The translations under genes and the position numbers were made by a program. A model generated the notes under the pieces. The model was not told the DNA's origin and made no database searches. It was given only the letters and a program-made list of their open reading frames with translations. A DNA stretch of 43,010 nt from Nitrospirota bacterium (GTDB taxonomy: Bacteria; Nitrospirota; Thermodesulfovibrionia; Thermodesulfovibrionales; Magnetobacteriaceae), in assembly GCA_015233615.1 (NCBI GenBank), contig JADFXJ010000020.1, positions 1-43,010 of the forward strand, written 5' to 3'. Shown in pieces: positions 26,142 through 35,301 of the stretch. Position 1 is the stretch's first letter, and each line of letters opens with the position of its first letter.

Positions 26142-27062
26142 ATGGAAACAAGTACCGGAATTGCAGACGTGAAGGTCTCTGCGGATTTAAATATTTTAGT
26201 AGTGGAAGACGAGATTATCGTCGCGAGAGATATAGAAAGTAAGTTAAAAAAGGTAGGATACGGTGTTTCCGACATCTGCGCAACCGGCGAGGAAGCGATA
26301 GAGAAAGCCGGCCGGTTTATGCCGGCCCTGGTGTTGATGGACATAACGCTGGCCGGAGAGATGGACGGTATAGAAGCTGCAAAGCAGATTGGCGGGCTTT
26401 ATAACATACCCATCGTGTATCTGACGGCACACTCGGATCTGGCCACCTTACAAAGGGCTAAAATAACGGAGCCCTTTGGCTATATTGTAAAGCCGTTTAC
26501 GGTCAGAGACCTGATTGTTACCATAGTTATGGCACTATATAAACATAAAATGCAAATGAAACTCCAGGTGGTTAACCGTATGCTTCGGCTTTTTTTAACG
26601 AAGATCCCTTTCGAAGAAAAGCTTAATCAGGCAATTAACTTAATTGTTTCCATACCAAGGTTGTTTTTGCAGACGAAGGGATGTATTTTCCTGACGGGCG
26701 AAGAGGATTCAGGCATTCTGTATGCGAAGTCGTTTATTGGGAGTGTGCCTGAGTGCAAAACCGTAGACACGGGCGAATGTCTGTGCGGCCTTACCTTAAA
26801 AACGGGAGAAATTGTATTTGCCGGCACGATAGATAAACGCCACACGAGGCATCAGGATGACGCGCCGCATGGCCACTACTGCGTGCCAATAAAGGCTGAC
26901 GACCGTGTACTAGGCGTCATAAATGTATACCTTAAAGAAGGCCATGCGAGGGATACGGCGGACGAAGATATATTGACTTCCTTCGCGGACATAATAGCGA
27001 ACGAGTTGGTTGGCTTACAGAAACAGGAGGCTATACTGTCTCAATTTTTCTACCTCAAATAA
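26142..27062 (+). CDS. response regulator with REC and GAF-like domains (copy 1)
   Basis: 306 aa. The receiver (about 15-135) has the acidic pair 'VEDE', phospho-acceptor D67 in 'LVLMDITLAGEMDG', Thr in 'YLTAH' and K117 in 'IVKPF'. Residues about 140-290 resemble a GAF domain with a Cys/His pattern: 'GECLCG', 'RHTRHQDDAPHGHYC'. There is no DNA-binding or enzymatic output, so it may act through protein contacts or sense a ligand. It is highly similar to 31196-32074 except at the C-terminus, where it has an extra 'LQKQEAILSQFFYLK'. It follows the remnant end of a kinase gene. Confidence 0.88.
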   Translation: METSTGIADVKVSADLNILVVEDEIIVARDIESKLKKVGYGVSDICATGEEAIEKAGRFMPALVLMDITLAGEMDGIEAAKQIGGLYNIPIVYLTAHSDLATLQRAKITEPFGYIVKPFTVRDLIVTIVMALYKHKMQMKLQVVNRMLRLFLTKIPFEEKLNQAINLIVSIPRLFLQTKGCIFLTGEEDSGILYAKSFIGSVPECKTVDTGECLCGLTLKTGEIVFAGTIDKRHTRHQDDAPHGHYCVPIKADDRVLGVINVYLKEGHARDTADEDILTSFADIIANELVGLQKQEAILSQFFYLK

Positions 27063-27065
27063 GCG

Positions 27066-27959
27066 TCATTGAGAAGGAGTTGCGGGTGTTTTTTTCTTTT
27101 CAATGTGCTTAAACAGATCGGAAATGGTCATTTTTCCTATGTCATCTTTGAGTAACATTTTATAAAATCCGCAGTTATAACATAGAAGTTTTGTCTTTTC
27201 GGATATATTTTTAAAGATACCAACACATGGACCTTTAGTGTGCTTGAGATATATACACGCCCTGCCGGCGTTGATACCTCCGAGGAATCCGTCGGCATCG
27301 ACAAAGAAGGAAGCCGGACATTGCCCCTCACAGCCGCACTTTTTCACTTCCCAGCAGTTCATAAACTTCGCGGTATTCTCGTGAACATTAATATGCCTGA
27401 CGTTGTTTTTTATAAGTTCCAGTATGGCTGATTCATCCAAAACGGTTCCACAGTCTAAAAGCGGTTCGGTACCTCCCGGGATATAGACGTCTTCGGCCAG
27501 GACCATTCCATTTGACAGGGTATCCGTCGAAATATGACTGACTGTAACTATTTTAGGTTTGGTAAAACTAAATCGATCGCTCAGGTAAGTGTACAGACGT
27601 TTTAACGTAAACGGCCTTAAAATTATGTCCAGTATCACGTTGGGATAATTTAGTAAAGTTTCCATATCTTCCCGGGTGGAATATGAAGGCAATATTAACA
27701 GAACTTTATAAGGTGATTTCCTGTCGTTTATTTCCTTTATAAAGTCAGGTAACGATTCGACTAAAATGCCGTCGATGATTATTAACGAAGGTGAATGTCC
27801 TTCAAGTGCTCTGTTAAGTGTACTGACTTTCCTATACCCTTTTACCTCCGTTATTCCTTTGAAGTCGTTTCTCAGGCTGCTTTGGATAATACCGTCTATG
27901 TCTTCGCTAAGCATGAGCCATATACTTCTCTTTGTAGCTAAGTGTTTATCGCCGCTCAT
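27066..27959 (-). CDS. degenerate receiver-like protein with C-terminal two-CW cysteine domain
   Basis: 297 aa. Residues about 10-130 have a receiver-like alternation ('SIWLMLSEDIDGIIQSSL', 'PSLIIIDGILVESLPDF', 'YKVLLILPSYS', 'ILRPFT') but the usual acidic cluster is lost, so it is probably not phosphorylated in the normal way. Residues about 200-275 are Cys-rich: 'NCWEVKKCGCEGQCPA', 'GGINAGRACI', 'GPCVG', 'CYNCGFYK', the pattern of the two-CW domain found in signalling proteins, likely metal- or cluster-binding. It lies convergent to REC-GAF copy 1 (3-nt gap), inside the kinase/regulator array but on the opposite strand. Confidence 0.75.
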   Translation of the reverse strand: MSGDKHLATKRSIWLMLSEDIDGIIQSSLRNDFKGITEVKGYRKVSTLNRALEGHSPSLIIIDGILVESLPDFIKEINDRKSPYKVLLILPSYSTREDMETLLNYPNVILDIILRPFTLKRLYTYLSDRFSFTKPKIVTVSHISTDTLSNGMVLAEDVYIPGGTEPLLDCGTVLDESAILELIKNNVRHINVHENTAKFMNCWEVKKCGCEGQCPASFFVDADGFLGGINAGRACIYLKHTKGPCVGIFKNISEKTKLLCYNCGFYKMLLKDDIGKMTISDLFKHIEKKKTPATPSQ

Positions 27960-28135
27960 TTATAAGAATAATCTCATATTCAGACTTGAAGCTGACTGAT
28001 GCATAAAAACGTCAATCGGTACCCGATAAATACACAAACTGCTCCTTCCATTCGCTAACCGGCTTACGTGTACGTCAAACTCCTCTGTTACATCTATCTA
28101 TTCTAACTTATTGTACTTTTCGGGGTCAACTATAC

Positions 28136-28164
28136 TTGTAATCTCTATGAACATACATTATAAT
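28136..28164 (+). promoter_or_regulatory. promoter upstream of sensor kinase 1
   Basis: TTGTAA (28136-28141), 17 nt, then a perfect TATAAT (28159-28164). It lies in the 396-nt gap 27960-28355 and would give a leader of about 185 nt before the kinase ATG at 28356. I see no gene or clear riboswitch in the gap; the open frame from 28111 starts upstream of the -10 and has no protein character. Confidence 0.55.
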
Positions 28165-28355
28165 AAAAAGATGCCCGACTCTTATGGCGTCCTTATCCCG
28201 TCAGTTATTGCGGCCCGCCTATGCGGCAGACGGTTCGGCATTCCGCTATTTTGGCGACGGTTCGGCTCTAACCGGGATAACGGCAGGGACGACAAAAGGC
28301 GGATTCCGGAACTTGCCGGGCGGTGGCGCAACACTGACGGCTTAAGGACGACTAA

Positions 28356-31175
28356 ATGGTAAACGAAAAAACGTCGGGGAGTGAGAAGGGGGACAGCCAT
28401 TTATCTTTCAGGATAGCAATTTGGATATTCGTCGTCATGTACGCGTGCATTGGTTTGTCAGGTTATATTTTGTTTGACTTCCAAAAAAAACATATAAAAG
28501 AAAATAAGCAGAAAGAATTATCCGATATTGTAACACGAAGAGCCAATCGTATAGTGGCAAGAAGAAAAGAATTTCTTCATGAAGCATCTCTCGTTCATGA
28601 CTTTATGGCACTCGCTCTGTATACCGTAAAAAATACGAAGTACCGGACACCGGAATTACAGAGAACGTTTTTATCTTCATGTTTAGAATCCATAAAAAAG
28701 AGTTATAACGTATCAAGAGTCTTACTTACCGATAGTGAAGGCAAGGTCGTACTGTCTACCGAAGGCAGTAACGCGATCAATAACTCTATAGGTAGAATCG
28801 CCATGCCTGTTTTCAAAGAGACTATAAAAGCAAAAAGGATTACTCTTTCCGACATTTACAGGGATTCCAATAATATGTTAACAATGGCGGTCGTGATACC
28901 CGTTCTTTCGAAGGATTATGTTAAAGATGATAAAACAGGCGATGTGTCTTACGCTATTATATATGATATTGACCCCTACAGAGAGCTGTTTCCATTAATT
29001 CAGGATTGGCAAACAGAAATTAGCACGGCAGAAACATTTCTGATACGCAGTGAAGGTAATGACGTATTATATTTAAAAGATTTTCACTACATAAAAAACT
29101 CAGCCACGGCGTTTCGTCTGTCCATAGACAAAAATAATCGACTGCCGGCGGCTATGGCTTTATCAGGTAAACAGGGTATAGTGGAAGGCTATGATTACAG
29201 GGGAGTTCCCGTTGTCGCGGCTATTATGGCTATACCGGATACCCCATGGTTTATCGTCTCGAAGCTGGATAAGGAGGAAATATATAAACCTATAAGAACG
29301 TTTGCAAGGTTAGAGGGAATGATTGTCAGTCTGTTATTAGCTTTCTCCGGTACGGGTATCGGTCTGCTATGGTACAGGAAAAGAGCCGGTATTATGAAAA
29401 AATATTATGAAAGCGACGAGAGCTTTCGCAGAATTTTCGAAGACAGTCCGGTTGGTATAATTTTAGTAGATAAAAATCAAAATATAGTAAACGTAAATAA
29501 AAAGTTCTGTCAAATGTTGGAATATACAGCAGATGAAATGAAAAAACTATCGATTCTTGACGTCACGCATCCGGATGATGTTAAGTCCTCTATTGAGAGA
29601 AACGAAAAACTTTTCGAAAATAACAAAATCATTGACGCAGAAAAACGTTATATAACGAAATATGGCAAATCTGTATGGGTGAAACTGAATGCCAGCCAGG
29701 TCACAGACGGCAAGGGAAAAGCATTGTACGCCATAGGAATGGCAGTAGATATAACCGAAAATTTACAGAAGCAGGAGGATCTGGAAAGAAACCATGCTTT
29801 TACCGAAGCGATACTGGATTGTATCGAAGACGGAATAATAGCCATTGACAGCGAAGGCGTTTTAAGACTATTTAACAAGGCAATGCAAAGGTTTCACGGA
29901 ATCACATCCGAACCGGAAAACGCGAATGAATGGACAAAACTATACGATTCACGATTCAATTTATATTTATCGGACGGGAAAACTAAAATGCAAAGACAGG
30001 ATTTTCCCTTGTTTAAGGTATTGTGGGGGGATGACGTTACAAATATGGAGATGATAATCGCGCCAAAAACAGCTCCCTCATATACAGTGCTGGCAACGGG
30101 GCGTATGCTGCGTGACAAAAAGGGTAACGAAATTGGCGCGGTGGTATCGTTTCATAACGTTACAGAGCTTAAAAACGCGGAAAAACAATGGGAAAATACA
30201 TTTAACAGCATGACCGATTTAATAATGATTCTTGATCCCGGCTACAAGATAATAAAAGTTAACAAAGCTTTTGCTTTGAAGATGGGGAAGACTCAGGAGG
30301 AGCTGGTTGGGCTTACATGTTATGAGCAGGTGCATGGATTGCGTGAACCCCGGTCAGGTTGCCCTCATGGGCAAATGTTAGCCGATGGCAAGACACATGA
30401 GTGCGAAATATATGAAGAACGACTCAATGGATACTATCTGGTATCGGTTACTCCGTTACTAAACACAATCGGCGAGCTAATCGGCTCAATGCATGCAGCC
30501 AAAGATATAACTAAACGAAAATCTCTTGAAGAGGATTTAATAGAGAGCAATAAACATAACGAGTCCATGGTGAAAGATCTGAACATACTTTTGAAGGAAA
30601 TTCACCACAGGGTAAAAAACAATCTCCAGATAATATCGAGCCTTCTTTCCTTGCAGGCTGATAGAATAAGCGACACTAACTTCCAAAACATATTCAAAGA
30701 CAGCCAGAATCGGATAAAGACGATGGCGTTAGTCCATGAGAAGCTCTATCGTTCCTCAAATTTGGCAGAGATAGACGTAGCCGAGTATATCCAGGATTTG
30801 TCTTCCGAGCTTTTTTATTCTTACAACGCTTACCCGGATGCTATAGAGCTTAGGTTTGACATAGGAGTGGTCTCTATCGACGTAGATTTAATAATAACAT
30901 GCGGGTTGGTAATAAACGAACTCTTATCCAATGCACTGAAGTACGCTTTTCCGATAGGCATAAAGGGTCGGATTACGATAAGCTTTAACCGGACGCCCGA
31001 CGATAAATATATGCTTATAGTAAGTGATGACGGAGTAGGGATACCCGAACAATGCGATATTAAAAATACCGAATCATTGGGATTACAGTTGGTAAACGAC
31101 CTTATAACGCGGAAGCTAAAAGGTAAGATAGAGCTCGACAGAACTGTGGGCACTAAATTTACAATGATTTTCTAA
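28356..31175 (+). CDS. membrane sensor kinase: periplasmic sensor, PAS repeats, HisKA_2, HATPase_c (kinase 1)
   Basis: 939 aa. A membrane segment near 20-42 ('IAIWIFVVMYACIGLSGYILF'), a periplasmic Cache-like sensor (about 43-310), a second segment near 320-340, then three PAS domains (about 350-470, 475-605, 610-725). The kinase core is HisKA_2: 'LKEIHHRVKNNLQIISSLLS' with the phospho-His at about 750, N-box 'INELLSNALKYA' and G-box 'SDDGVGIPEQ'. The REC-GAF gene follows 20 nt downstream, so the two are likely partners. The last PAS and kinase core are nearly identical to kinase 2; the sensor half is not. Confidence 0.93.
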   Translation: MVNEKTSGSEKGDSHLSFRIAIWIFVVMYACIGLSGYILFDFQKKHIKENKQKELSDIVTRRANRIVARRKEFLHEASLVHDFMALALYTVKNTKYRTPELQRTFLSSCLESIKKSYNVSRVLLTDSEGKVVLSTEGSNAINNSIGRIAMPVFKETIKAKRITLSDIYRDSNNMLTMAVVIPVLSKDYVKDDKTGDVSYAIIYDIDPYRELFPLIQDWQTEISTAETFLIRSEGNDVLYLKDFHYIKNSATAFRLSIDKNNRLPAAMALSGKQGIVEGYDYRGVPVVAAIMAIPDTPWFIVSKLDKEEIYKPIRTFARLEGMIVSLLLAFSGTGIGLLWYRKRAGIMKKYYESDESFRRIFEDSPVGIILVDKNQNIVNVNKKFCQMLEYTADEMKKLSILDVTHPDDVKSSIERNEKLFENNKIIDAEKRYITKYGKSVWVKLNASQVTDGKGKALYAIGMAVDITENLQKQEDLERNHAFTEAILDCIEDGIIAIDSEGVLRLFNKAMQRFHGITSEPENANEWTKLYDSRFNLYLSDGKTKMQRQDFPLFKVLWGDDVTNMEMIIAPKTAPSYTVLATGRMLRDKKGNEIGAVVSFHNVTELKNAEKQWENTFNSMTDLIMILDPGYKIIKVNKAFALKMGKTQEELVGLTCYEQVHGLREPRSGCPHGQMLADGKTHECEIYEERLNGYYLVSVTPLLNTIGELIGSMHAAKDITKRKSLEEDLIESNKHNESMVKDLNILLKEIHHRVKNNLQIISSLLSLQADRISDTNFQNIFKDSQNRIKTMALVHEKLYRSSNLAEIDVAEYIQDLSSELFYSYNAYPDAIELRFDIGVVSIDVDLIITCGLVINELLSNALKYAFPIGIKGRITISFNRTPDDKYMLIVSDDGVGIPEQCDIKNTESLGLQLVNDLITRKLKGKIELDRTVGTKFTMIF

Positions 31176-31195
31176 ATCAACATGGAGGGTAAAGT

Positions 31196-32074
31196 ATGAT
31201 GGAAACAAGTACCGGAATGTCGGACGTGAAGGTCTCCGTAGGTTTAAATATTTTAATAGTGGAAGACGAGATCATCGTTGCCAGAGATCTGGAAAGTAAG
31301 TTAAGAAAGGTGGGGTACAGTGTTCCCGAAATCTGCTCAACTGGCGAGGAAGCGATAGACAAAGCCGGCCGGTTTATGCCGTCACTGGTGTTGATGGATA
31401 TAACCCTGGCCGGTGAGATGGACGGTATAGAATCGGCTAGCCGGATTGGCGAGCTTTATAACATACCCGTTGTGTATCTGACGGCACACTCGGATCTGGC
31501 TACCTTACATAGGGCTAAAATAACCGAGCCCTTTGGTTATATTGTAAAGCCATTTACGGTCAGAGATTTGATTGTTGCCATAGGTATGGCACTATATAAA
31601 CATAAAATGCAAATGAAGCTTCATGTACTTAACCAGATGCTTCGGCTGTTTTTAAAGCGTATACCTTTTGACGAAAAGCTTAATCAGGCAATTCATTTAA
31701 TGGTTTCCATACCAAGATTGTTTTTGCAGACGAGGGGATGTATTTTCCTGGCAGACGAAAAGGACCCCGGCATTTTAGAGGCAAAATCGTTTATCGGAGA
31801 ACAACCCGAATGTAAAACCGTTCCCATAGGGGAGTGTCTTTGTGGCCTTGCCTTCGAAACCGGAGAAATCGTATTTGCCGGCATGATAGATAAACGCCAC
31901 GTAAGGCATCAGGATGACATTCCACACGGCCACTACTGCGTGCCGATAAAGGCTAACGACCGTGTACTAGGTATTATAAATATATACCTTAAGGAAGGCC
32001 ACATGAGGGATGCGGCGGACGAAGAGATTCTGACTTCTTTTGCCAGCATAATAGCGACGGCATTGGTTGGCTGA
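31196..32074 (+). CDS. response regulator with REC and GAF-like domains (copy 2)
   Basis: 292 aa. Two adjacent ATG codons (31196, 31199) follow GGAGGG (31184-31189). Receiver and GAF layout are as in copy 1: 'LVLMDITLAGEMDG', 'GYIVKPF', 'GECLCG', 'RHVRHQDDIPHGHYC'. Placed directly after kinase 1, it is probably its phosphorylation target. It has no DNA-binding domain. The high DNA similarity to copy 1 shows a recent duplication. Confidence 0.9.
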   Translation: MMETSTGMSDVKVSVGLNILIVEDEIIVARDLESKLRKVGYSVPEICSTGEEAIDKAGRFMPSLVLMDITLAGEMDGIESASRIGELYNIPVVYLTAHSDLATLHRAKITEPFGYIVKPFTVRDLIVAIGMALYKHKMQMKLHVLNQMLRLFLKRIPFDEKLNQAIHLMVSIPRLFLQTRGCIFLADEKDPGILEAKSFIGEQPECKTVPIGECLCGLAFETGEIVFAGMIDKRHVRHQDDIPHGHYCVPIKANDRVLGIINIYLKEGHMRDAADEEILTSFASIIATALVG

Positions 32075-32169
32075 TACCCGGCACAGGTGGAGTGTTTCTA
32101 TGTACTTTAGCGGTGCAAATATCACTCCACCAGAAAAAGTTATTCAGGTTACAGGAGGAAAAGATTTTT

Positions 32170-34710
32170 TTGAGTAAGGAATTGGAAGGTGAATTATTAG
32201 AGAAAGAGGGCCTGCTACGCACCGCGTTTGAATTTGGCACCATTGGCATAGCGATAATCTCTCCCGAAAAAGGATTCTTGCGTGTAAACGACGAGATTTG
32301 CAGAATGATGGGATATTCCCGGGAGGAACTGATGAGGATGACGTGGGCTCAAACCACGCATCCCGACGACCTCCAATCAAACGTGACGCAGGTTAGTCGT
32401 GTGCTTGCCGGTGAGATCGATGGTTTTAGTCTGGACAAACGATATATCCGCAAGGACGGCACTGTCGTATATGCGACGGTCTGGATTAATTGCAAACGCG
32501 GCGACGACGGCAAGGTCAAGTACTTCATCGCCATGCTTCATGACATAACCGAACGAAAGAAGCTGGAATATTCCCTCGTCGTGGAGATTGCTTCTCGCCG
32601 TGAGACTGAGAACAGGTTGAATCGGTTATTAGAGGCCTCCTTCGAAGGGATAGTCATTGCTGAAGAGGGACGGATTATCGACGCTAATAAACGGTATGCC
32701 GAAATGTTTGGTTACGAACCAGGAGAGATGTTCGGCATGTCGGTGTTTGACCTTGTGGCACCGCAATACCGTGAAATAGCTATGAAACATGTTTCAGCGC
32801 GATATGAGGAACCATACGAAGCTGATGGCCTTAAAAAGGACGGTACGATAATAAGGGTCGAAGTCTGCGGAAAGAACATGGAATATGAAGGCCGCAAGGT
32901 TAGAATGTCCGCTTTACGGGATATTACCGAAAAGAAGGCTCGTGAAGAACAACTCCGGCAAAGCGAAGAACGCTTCAGAATGATTGCGGAGAACATTACC
33001 GAAGTTTTCTGGATGGCCGACGTCGCAATCAGCAAAGTATTTTACGTCAGTCCCGGTTACGAGCGTATTTGGGGGCGTCCGATGTCAAGTGTGTACGAAA
33101 ACCCGCGATCCTTTATCGACTCTATCCACGAAGATGATCGGCAACGTGCGCTTACCACCTTCGAAATCGAAAAAATCGGACAGCCCTTCGACCACGAATA
33201 CCGCATAATCCGGCCCGATGGCACCATAAGGTGGATTTGGGAGCGAGGCTTCCCGGTTGCAGACAAGACGGGACGGGTTACCCGCTACGCCGGCGTTTCC
33301 ACCGATATAACCGAAAAGAAACGTATGAATGATGAATTAAAAGAAAGTGAACAAAGATTTAAAGCTTTGTTCGATGGTGTCCCCGATGCGATATTTCTTG
33401 CCGATCCGGAAACAGGCTATATAATCGATGCAAATTTATCGGCATCGAAATTATTGGACAGGCCTGTTAGTGAGATTAGGGGTATGCATCATACGGAATT
33501 ACATCCAAAAGAAACAGAACAATATTCCAAAGAGGCATTTAGAGAACATGCAGATGAATCACGGCAAAAGAGTCAAATACATCCGATTGAAAACTACGTC
33601 GTACGTTCAGATGGCAGACATATTCCTGTAGAAGTGAACGCGCAAATAATTTATATTAAAGGTAAGAGGATATTACAGGGTGTATTCAGAGATATTACGG
33701 ATCGTAAAAACGCGGAACAAGAATGGGAATATACGTTTAACAGTATGTCCGATTTGATAATGATTGTCGATATCAACCAAAAATTTATAAAGGTTAATAA
33801 AGCATTTGCCTCGAAAATGGGAAAGACCCAGGAGGAGATGGTTGGACTTGCATGTTACGAATCCGTGCATGGATTAAGTGAACCCCCGCCATATTGTCCT
33901 CAATCGAAATTGTTAGTTGATGGTAAGTCATACGAGTACGAAATCTTTGAAGAACGACTCGGTGGATACTACCTGGTATCGGTTACTCCGCTGCGAGACT
34001 CAGACAGCGATATAGTCGGTTCGGTTATCGCGGCCAAAGATATAACCAAACGAAAATCTCTTGAAGAAGAGTTACAAAAGAGTACGCAACAAAGCGAGTC
34101 CATGATGCGCGATATGAGTATGCTTTTGAAGGAAATCCATCACAGGGTAAAAAACAACCTTCAGATAATATCGAGCCTTCTATCCCTGCAGGCTGATAGA
34201 ATAAGCGACGCCAACTTCCAAAACATATTCAAAGACAGCCAGAATCGAATAAAAGCAATGGCTTTAGTTCATGAGAAGCTCTACCGTTCCTCCAATTTAA
34301 CGGAGTTCGACGTCAAAGAGTATATCCAGGATCTGTCAAGCGAGCTATTTTATACGTACAACGCTTACCCCGACGCGATAGATTTAAGGTTTGACATAGG
34401 AATTGTTTCTATCGACGTAGATTTGATAATAACATGCGGGTTGGTAATAAACGAACTTTTATCCAACGCGCTGAAATATGCTTTTCCCGGCGGCAAAAAG
34501 GGTCGGATTACGATAAGTTTTAACCGGGCTCTCAACGACAAATATTTGCTGATAGTAAGTGACGACGGGGTAGGAATACCCGAACAATGGGATATTGAAA
34601 CTACCGATTCGTTGGGATTGCAGTTGGTAAACGATCTTATAACCAGGAAATTAAAGGGTAAGATAGACCTCGACAGGACTATTGGCACTAAATTTACAAT
34701 GGTTTTCTAA
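32170..34710 (+). CDS. cytoplasmic multi-PAS sensor kinase with HisKA_2 core (kinase 2)
   Basis: I prefer the TTG at 32170 because ACAGGAGG (32151-32158) lies 11 nt upstream; the frame is open from a GTG at 32092 that has no ribosome site. About 846 aa, no membrane segment. A short coiled coil is followed by five PAS domains (ends marked by 'DITERKK', 'DITEKKA', 'DITEKKR', 'DITDRKN', 'DITKRKS'). HisKA_2 'LKEIHHRVKNNLQIISSLLS' and HATPase_c ('INELLSNALKYA', 'SDDGVGIPEQ') complete it. The last PAS and kinase core match kinase 1; the first four PAS domains are unrelated. A broken REC-GAF gene follows. Confidence 0.9.
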   Translation: MSKELEGELLEKEGLLRTAFEFGTIGIAIISPEKGFLRVNDEICRMMGYSREELMRMTWAQTTHPDDLQSNVTQVSRVLAGEIDGFSLDKRYIRKDGTVVYATVWINCKRGDDGKVKYFIAMLHDITERKKLEYSLVVEIASRRETENRLNRLLEASFEGIVIAEEGRIIDANKRYAEMFGYEPGEMFGMSVFDLVAPQYREIAMKHVSARYEEPYEADGLKKDGTIIRVEVCGKNMEYEGRKVRMSALRDITEKKAREEQLRQSEERFRMIAENITEVFWMADVAISKVFYVSPGYERIWGRPMSSVYENPRSFIDSIHEDDRQRALTTFEIEKIGQPFDHEYRIIRPDGTIRWIWERGFPVADKTGRVTRYAGVSTDITEKKRMNDELKESEQRFKALFDGVPDAIFLADPETGYIIDANLSASKLLDRPVSEIRGMHHTELHPKETEQYSKEAFREHADESRQKSQIHPIENYVVRSDGRHIPVEVNAQIIYIKGKRILQGVFRDITDRKNAEQEWEYTFNSMSDLIMIVDINQKFIKVNKAFASKMGKTQEEMVGLACYESVHGLSEPPPYCPQSKLLVDGKSYEYEIFEERLGGYYLVSVTPLRDSDSDIVGSVIAAKDITKRKSLEEELQKSTQQSESMMRDMSMLLKEIHHRVKNNLQIISSLLSLQADRISDANFQNIFKDSQNRIKAMALVHEKLYRSSNLTEFDVKEYIQDLSSELFYTYNAYPDAIDLRFDIGIVSIDVDLIITCGLVINELLSNALKYAFPGGKKGRITISFNRALNDKYLLIVSDDGVGIPEQWDIETTDSLGLQLVNDLITRKLKGKIDLDRTIGTKFTMVF

Positions 34711-34745
34711 ATAAACACCGGGGGGTAGCGTATGGAGGGCAGCAT

Positions 34746-34833
34746 ATGATGGAAATAAGTGCCGGAAGATAAGACGTGAAGGTTTCTGCAGGTTTAAATA
34801 TTTTAATTGTAGAAGACGAGATCAATTGTTATG
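34746..34833 (+). pseudogene. 5' remnant of a third REC-GAF gene
   Basis: After kinase 2 the usual spacer with GGAGGG and a double ATG (34746, 34749) leads into codons matching copies 1 and 2. AGA TAA stands where the copies read ATG TCG (copy 2), a stop at codon 9, and homology continues through 'VSAGLNILIVEDEI' then ends abruptly near 34833. Beyond it the sequence is unrelated and leads into the magnetosome cluster. Confidence 0.8.
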
Positions 34834-35301
34834 AAAAATCACATTTGCTTCACTGCATAGCCTGCTTGTAAGACTACTCTGACACGATTTATCCTTCTTG
34901 TCTTACGGAATATAAACCTTTATATCCTAATCGGAGTTTGGCGTGTGTTTTAATCTTGACAAATTAGTTTGTTTTTTGCTTAAATAGCTAATAATGTATA
35001 TGTCGAATAGATGCGTATCAGGCACATTGGAGAGGTTTTCCATACCTGTAACGGGAGTGTCGTTGCACTCACAGGCGAGGTTGTCAATTGCAAAATTACG
35101 GGGCATGTTTTTTGCTCTCTCTCTCTCTCTCTCTCTTATCACTCCAAATGGGTAATAGCGCAACGATTGTTTTTTTCGGTAATTCCGCTTTTAATCAAAT
35201 CTGAAAAGCACCTTGACTTCACGTGCAAGAACAAGGAGTTTTGGGCTTACGGTTACTTTACTTTAGATACCCGATATACCTTGTGATTGAGGAGAATTAA
35301 C
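34834..35301 (+). promoter_or_regulatory. non-coding leader region of the magnetosome cluster with a candidate promoter
   Basis: No gene is convincing in this 468-nt stretch. A perfect -35 TTGACA at 34956-34961 is followed by 18 nt and TTAAAT (34980-34985). A (CT)11 dinucleotide tract at 35115-35136 lies between it and the first gene. The open frame 35011-35286 has no ribosome site and reads through the CT tract. A promoter here would give a leader of roughly 300 nt. Confidence 0.45.
35115..35136 (+). repeat. (CT)11 dinucleotide repeat
   Basis: Eleven uninterrupted CT units lie upstream of the first gene of the magnetosome cluster. Such tracts can gain or lose units by slippage. No reading frame known to be real crosses it, so any effect would be on spacing or the leader RNA. 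Confidence 0.9.

Noticed and set aside
28111..28362. 83-aa ORF before kinase 1
   Set aside because: Its start precedes the best -10 box, it has no ribosome site, and it overlaps the kinase start.
35011..35286. 91-aa ORF through the CT tract
   Set aside because: No ribosome site; the Ser-Leu run comes solely from the dinucleotide repeat.
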